Shown: in pieces, positions 48,554 to 51,113 of the stretch
How positions within the stretch are numbered: the stretch's first letter is position 1
Layout of the letters: each line of letters begins with the position of its first letter
Assembly: GCF_009746625.1 (NCBI RefSeq)
Contig: NZ_VWXL01000002.1
Coordinates: forward strand, 1-51,113
DNA: 51,113 nt
Direction of reading: 5' to 3'
From: Caproicibacter fermentans
Lineage (GTDB): Bacteria > Bacillota > Clostridia > Oscillospirales > Acutalibacteraceae
Made by a program: the position numbers and the translations under genes
Notes under the pieces: model-generated
The model's database searches: none
Seen by the model: the letters and a program-made list of their open reading frames with translations, nothing else
What the model was told of the DNA's origin: nothing

Positions 48554-49417
48554 TTGGATGCTCCAGCCAAAGAAATTGGCAAAGGAATATCTGATTTAAT
48601 CAATGTGTTATTTACCCCTATTCAAGCAGCAGTAATTTTTCGTAATGCGTGGCTGGATGATTTCAAAGAGAAGATAAATAGAAAGTTCAATCAAATTCCA
48701 ACCGTACGACAAATATCTCCGCCATTGAATGTAATAGGCCCGGCATTGGATGCTAGTCGCTATTATCTCGAAGAAGAGCAGATGAGAGAAATGTTTGCTA
48801 ATCTGGTTGCGCATTCTTGTGATTCCCAAATGCTTTCTGCTGTGCATCCTTCGTTTGTTAACATACTTACTCAGCTGTCTCCTTTGGATGCCAAAATTCT
48901 TATGCTATTTAGGCCTAAACAAGAAATGAAAATAGGCCTTTCTATATCAACCAATGAAAATTCTAATCCTACTCCAGAATTAAGTGGAACAGGAATATAT
49001 TCATTCCCAGAAACATACCTTCCGATAGTCAATTATTTATTGGCAAAAAATAATACTCGTAGAATGATCTACAGCAATATAGTTTCTGTACCAGCATGTG
49101 AAGAATGGGAAGCTATTTCAGCATCCATAGTTAACTTGGTAAGGTTAGGCTTAATTGAAATTAAATATACGCAAGCGCTTGCTGATGATAAGTACACCTC
49201 TTTCTATGATAATCAAGCATATAAAAAATTAGCTGAGTATATTGCTCCAGGAAGTCCGGGCAGCGGATTTTCCATTTCAACAGTAAGGGGCAATATGCTT
49301 ATACATGGCGAATTTGATAAAATCGTATTAGAGAAGGGATTCGTCCGCCTAACACAGATGGGTTTTAACTTTACAAAAGTATGTATGATTGAGTCCGAAT
49401 TAATATCTGACCGATAG
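48554..49417 (+). CDS. Abi_alpha (DUF4393) protein, slightly 5'-truncated
   Basis: The 287 residues match the DUF4393/Abi_alpha family: PAKEIGKGISDLINVLFTP, PPLNVIGPALDASRYYLEEEQMREMFANL and VHPSFVNILTQLSPLDAKIL. Family members usually carry 20-40 further N-terminal residues. Here the frame is open only to 48524, offers just TTG at 48554 and has no good ribosome binding site, so the start is probably lost or misplaced. The name comes from phage abortive infection systems; the mechanism is poorly known. Its neighbourhood (integrase, STAND-like ATPase, transposon debris) is that of a defence island. Confidence 0.75.
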   Translation: MDAPAKEIGKGISDLINVLFTPIQAAVIFRNAWLDDFKEKINRKFNQIPTVRQISPPLNVIGPALDASRYYLEEEQMREMFANLVAHSCDSQMLSAVHPSFVNILTQLSPLDAKILMLFRPKQEMKIGLSISTNENSNPTPELSGTGIYSFPETYLPIVNYLLAKNNTRRMIYSNIVSVPACEEWEAISASIVNLVRLGLIEIKYTQALADDKYTSFYDNQAYKKLAEYIAPGSPGSGFSISTVRGNMLIHGEFDKIVLEKGFVRLTQMGFNFTKVCMIESELISDR

Positions 49418-49458
49418 ATTTATTCCACAAATCATCTTTTGTTCGTAGAACAAAAATA

Positions 49459-49490
49459 AGTCCGGGAATCCGTTTTCAGATTCCCGGACT
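49459..49490 (-). terminator. Terminator for a minus-strand transcript
   Basis: AGTCCGGGAATC (49459-49470) and GATTCCCGGACT (49479-49490) pair perfectly over 12 bases. On the minus strand the hairpin is followed by TATTTTTG, the T-run of an intrinsic terminator. It lies directly downstream of the TnpW-like remnant. Confidence 0.75.
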
Positions 49491-49504
49491 GTTAATGTTA
49501 CGGG

Positions 49505-49693
49505 CTATATCCGCTGTATCTCATTACGGAGCATCTGCTTGATTTTATCGTTCATGGTTTCACTGCTGGTGGTACTAAAATGAATCGTCACTCTGTACGT
49601 GGTTTTGACGCGATGATGAGCAGTATGTGATTTAGTTTGACATTGAGTTTCTAAAATTTTTGCAAAATCAGGAATATATTGGTGAAATACGTA
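49505..49693 (-). pseudogene. TnpW-like transposon protein remnant
   Basis: The minus-strand frame ending at 49505 encodes HRVKTTYRVTIHFSTTSSET and then MNDKIKQMLRNEIQRI, which match the C-terminal part of small TnpW-type proteins carried by conjugative transposons. The frame stays open upstream to about 49693 but has no ATG with a ribosome binding site. It is thus a 5'-deleted remnant, with its own terminator still in place. Confidence 0.6.
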
Positions 49694-49741
49694 CAGGGGC
49701 GTGATATACTATAAAAGAATGAAGGATAATATGTAATTATC
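49683..49741 (+). promoter_or_regulatory. Extended -10 promoter with inverted repeat for the ATPase gene
   Basis: TGATATACT (extended -10, TATACT at 49705-49710) is preceded by TGAAAT 16 bases upstream. Just beyond the expected start, GATAAT (49725-49730) and ATTATC (49736-49741) form a six-base inverted repeat with a five-base spacer, a possible operator. Confidence 0.5.
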
Positions 49742-49755
49742 ATCGGGAGAATTGT

Positions 49756-50958
49756 ATGAAAAACAGCAACTGTGTAGGTCTTAATCGACGCAACGAATTA
49801 GCGGAACGGATGATTCGGAGTTATCTGGATGGATATGCAGAAAAAGTCGTATTGGTGACAGGTCCGTCTGGAAGCGGGAAACGATATGTGATCAACAGGG
49901 TGATTAAAGGACTAGAGCAACGGGGTATACATCCAGTCAATGCTTATATTAATCGCGGAGACGTATTCGTTTCTCCTGGTAGAACATTTCAACACCCACG
50001 CATAAGCGAAATATCGTTTTCAATCGGGACTCCTGTTATAAATTTGGGTTTTGGAGTTGGACTGCAAGATTGCAATAATCAATATCAGCAATTAAGAAAA
50101 ATTCTCCGGAAGCGGTTGCATTCAAATACGTTATTCTGCGTGGAAAATTTTTCTGATGCAGATAGTACTATAAAGCTCTTTATCCGACTAATCATAGAAA
50201 ACATCATCAATCTGGAAACTGAATTCAATAAAAAAATATTTTTGATACTAACAGACACAAGATCAGATTTTTTTGATCGACATGTCTTTGATCAGTTGTC
50301 ATCGATTGAAAATATTAATATGGAGCCTTATAGCGAAAAAGATATCATTGCATATTTACAAAAAGAACACTTCTCCCTTACTATTACAGAGAATTTTCAA
50401 AAAAAAATCGCACAAATACAAAAGATCAGCGGTGGTAATCTTGCCTTGGTTGATTTTCTGTTTGCTGATATTCAGCTACAAAATAGCGAATATTTTGATG
50501 CGTTGGAAAAAGTTGTACACTATCGTTTGGATCAATTAAAATCCAATGGTCGAAAGAGTGATGTTGCCGAATCTGATATGGAAGACATCATTATGTCCTC
50601 TGCTCTTTCCTTGGAAAAATTTACATCAATTGAAATATCAGAAATAACAAATAAAGATAATAATGTTGTTTCTAATAGCTTAGATATTGCAAAACATGAG
50701 ATTTTTATAGATAAGGATCAAAATTGCTTTTATGAATTTCACTGCCCTGAAATTCAGTCTATTTTAAGAAAAGAAGAAATCAGTGAACGAAAAGAGCGTT
50801 TATTATACTATTATCGATATTATACAGAGACAGAGCAAGATAATTATTACTTTCGCGGGTATTATCTAACGCTTTTTGCGGGAAAGCTTACATCACAAGC
50901 CTTTACTTTATTATGTCTAGCCTACATTTTTTCCCAACGATTATTAGGGAACCTCTGA
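49756..50958 (+). CDS. STAND/AAA-like ATPase, C-terminally truncated
   Basis: The 400-residue protein starts with MKNSNCVGLNRRNELAERM, then P-loop VTGPSGSGKR (residues about 34-43, with Arg in place of Ser/Thr), and a Walker B-like block LFCVENFSDAD. IFLILTDTRSDFF follows, and a winged-helix-like segment EISEITNKDNNVVSNSLDIA sits near 290. This is the plan of STAND or orc1-like ATPases, which normally continue into TPR or other sensor repeats. Here the frame ends at 50958 in mid-helix, next to sequence resembling an element boundary. GGGAGA precedes the ATG. A signalling or defence role is inferred from architecture and neighbours. Confidence 0.65.
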   Translation: MKNSNCVGLNRRNELAERMIRSYLDGYAEKVVLVTGPSGSGKRYVINRVIKGLEQRGIHPVNAYINRGDVFVSPGRTFQHPRISEISFSIGTPVINLGFGVGLQDCNNQYQQLRKILRKRLHSNTLFCVENFSDADSTIKLFIRLIIENIINLETEFNKKIFLILTDTRSDFFDRHVFDQLSSIENINMEPYSEKDIIAYLQKEHFSLTITENFQKKIAQIQKISGGNLALVDFLFADIQLQNSEYFDALEKVVHYRLDQLKSNGRKSDVAESDMEDIIMSSALSLEKFTSIEISEITNKDNNVVSNSLDIAKHEIFIDKDQNCFYEFHCPEIQSILRKEEISERKERLLYYYRYYTETEQDNYYFRGYYLTLFAGKLTSQAFTLLCLAYIFSQRLLGNL

Positions 50959-50963
50959 ACAAA

Positions 50964-51113
50964 TGGCGCAGGAAGAGGAATTCAGAGAAAAGGGATTCAA
51001 GAGGCGTTCCAAACTGAATGATTACGTCGAATTTCAACGCTATACTCCTGAATTTATTTCCACTTTTGCGGAAATGGGCGCACTTCTCCCTTGTCAGGTC
51101 TCACTGAAACTTC
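50964..51113 (+). CDS. Unidentified partial open frame at the window end
   Basis: An ATG at 50964 opens 50 codons that run off the window. The peptide starts MAQEEEFREKGFKRRSKL and includes VEFQRYTPEFISTFAEMG. I do not recognise it. The bases GGAACCTCTGAACAAATGG just before and at the start resemble the terminal inverted repeat of insertion sequences, and the preceding ATPase gene ends abruptly at this point. It may therefore be the first part of a transposase, or coincidence. Confidence 0.35.

Overview
The window looks like a chromosome segment of an anaerobic Gram-positive Clostridia bacterium, probably Oscillospirales (Caproiciproducens or Ruminococcaceae-like). This is inferred from strong AGGAGG-type ribosome binding sites, frequent GTG/TTG starts, ROK regulators beside a XylFGH-type transporter, DUF4867, and a Zur/ZnuABC set with YcgQ/YcgR-like proteins. 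No rRNA, complete tRNA or CRISPR array was seen.

Layout. (1) 1-4025: two tandem secreted, repeat-rich surface proteins that share a C-terminal module. (2) 4063-22543: an extracellular/cytoplasmic contractile injection system (eCIS/CIS). It begins with an AT-rich HEMGH zinc-metalloprotease gene that is a candidate payload, and a divergent AAA+ ATPase. The collinear operon then encodes a CIS-associated protein, a membrane-anchored MORN-repeat protein, a DUF4255 cap-like protein, a DUF4280 PAAR-like tip, sheath, tube, a chaperone-like pair with a possible -1 frameshift, a second tube, a LysM adaptor, hub, spike, gp25, two baseplate proteins and a tail-protein-I-like protein. Capsid, terminase, portal and lysis genes are absent, so it is not a prophage. 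No tape measure or fibre gene is recognisable. (3) 22544-22815: spacer holding a decayed 5' end of a third surface-protein gene. (4) 22816-34052: a pentose/deoxysugar regulon with two ROK repressors, a XylFGH-type ABC transporter, a small membrane protein, DUF4867, an FGGY kinase and a fucose/arabinose-isomerase-family enzyme. Related palindromic operators precede the first ROK gene and the catabolic operon. (5) 34053-37062: a LysR regulator divergent from a small PQ-loop-like membrane protein and a cytidylate-kinase-like protein, followed by gene debris.

(6) 37041-44860: a zinc homeostasis block with a Fur/Zur repressor, ZnuABC, a YibE/F membrane protein, a YcgQ-like protein, a permease fused to a GTPase domain, and a CobW-type zinc metallochaperone GTPase. 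A perfect Zur-type palindrome sits between znuC and znuA, and a degenerate copy precedes the CobW gene. (7) 44861-51113: a mosaic accessory region with a broken VirD4/TraG gene, a GIY-YIG protein, a broken small secreted-protein gene, a coiled-coil protein, a 5'-truncated tyrosine integrase beside a tRNA-Leu 3' fragment flanked by paired arm-like repeats, an Abi_alpha (DUF4393) protein, a TnpW-like remnant and a STAND/AAA-like ATPase cut short at a probable element boundary.

The most notable content is the CIS locus with its candidate metalloprotease payload, its membrane-anchored MORN protein and the possible programmed frameshift at 14044-14050. All calls come from reading sequence and recalled family features; no database search was run.
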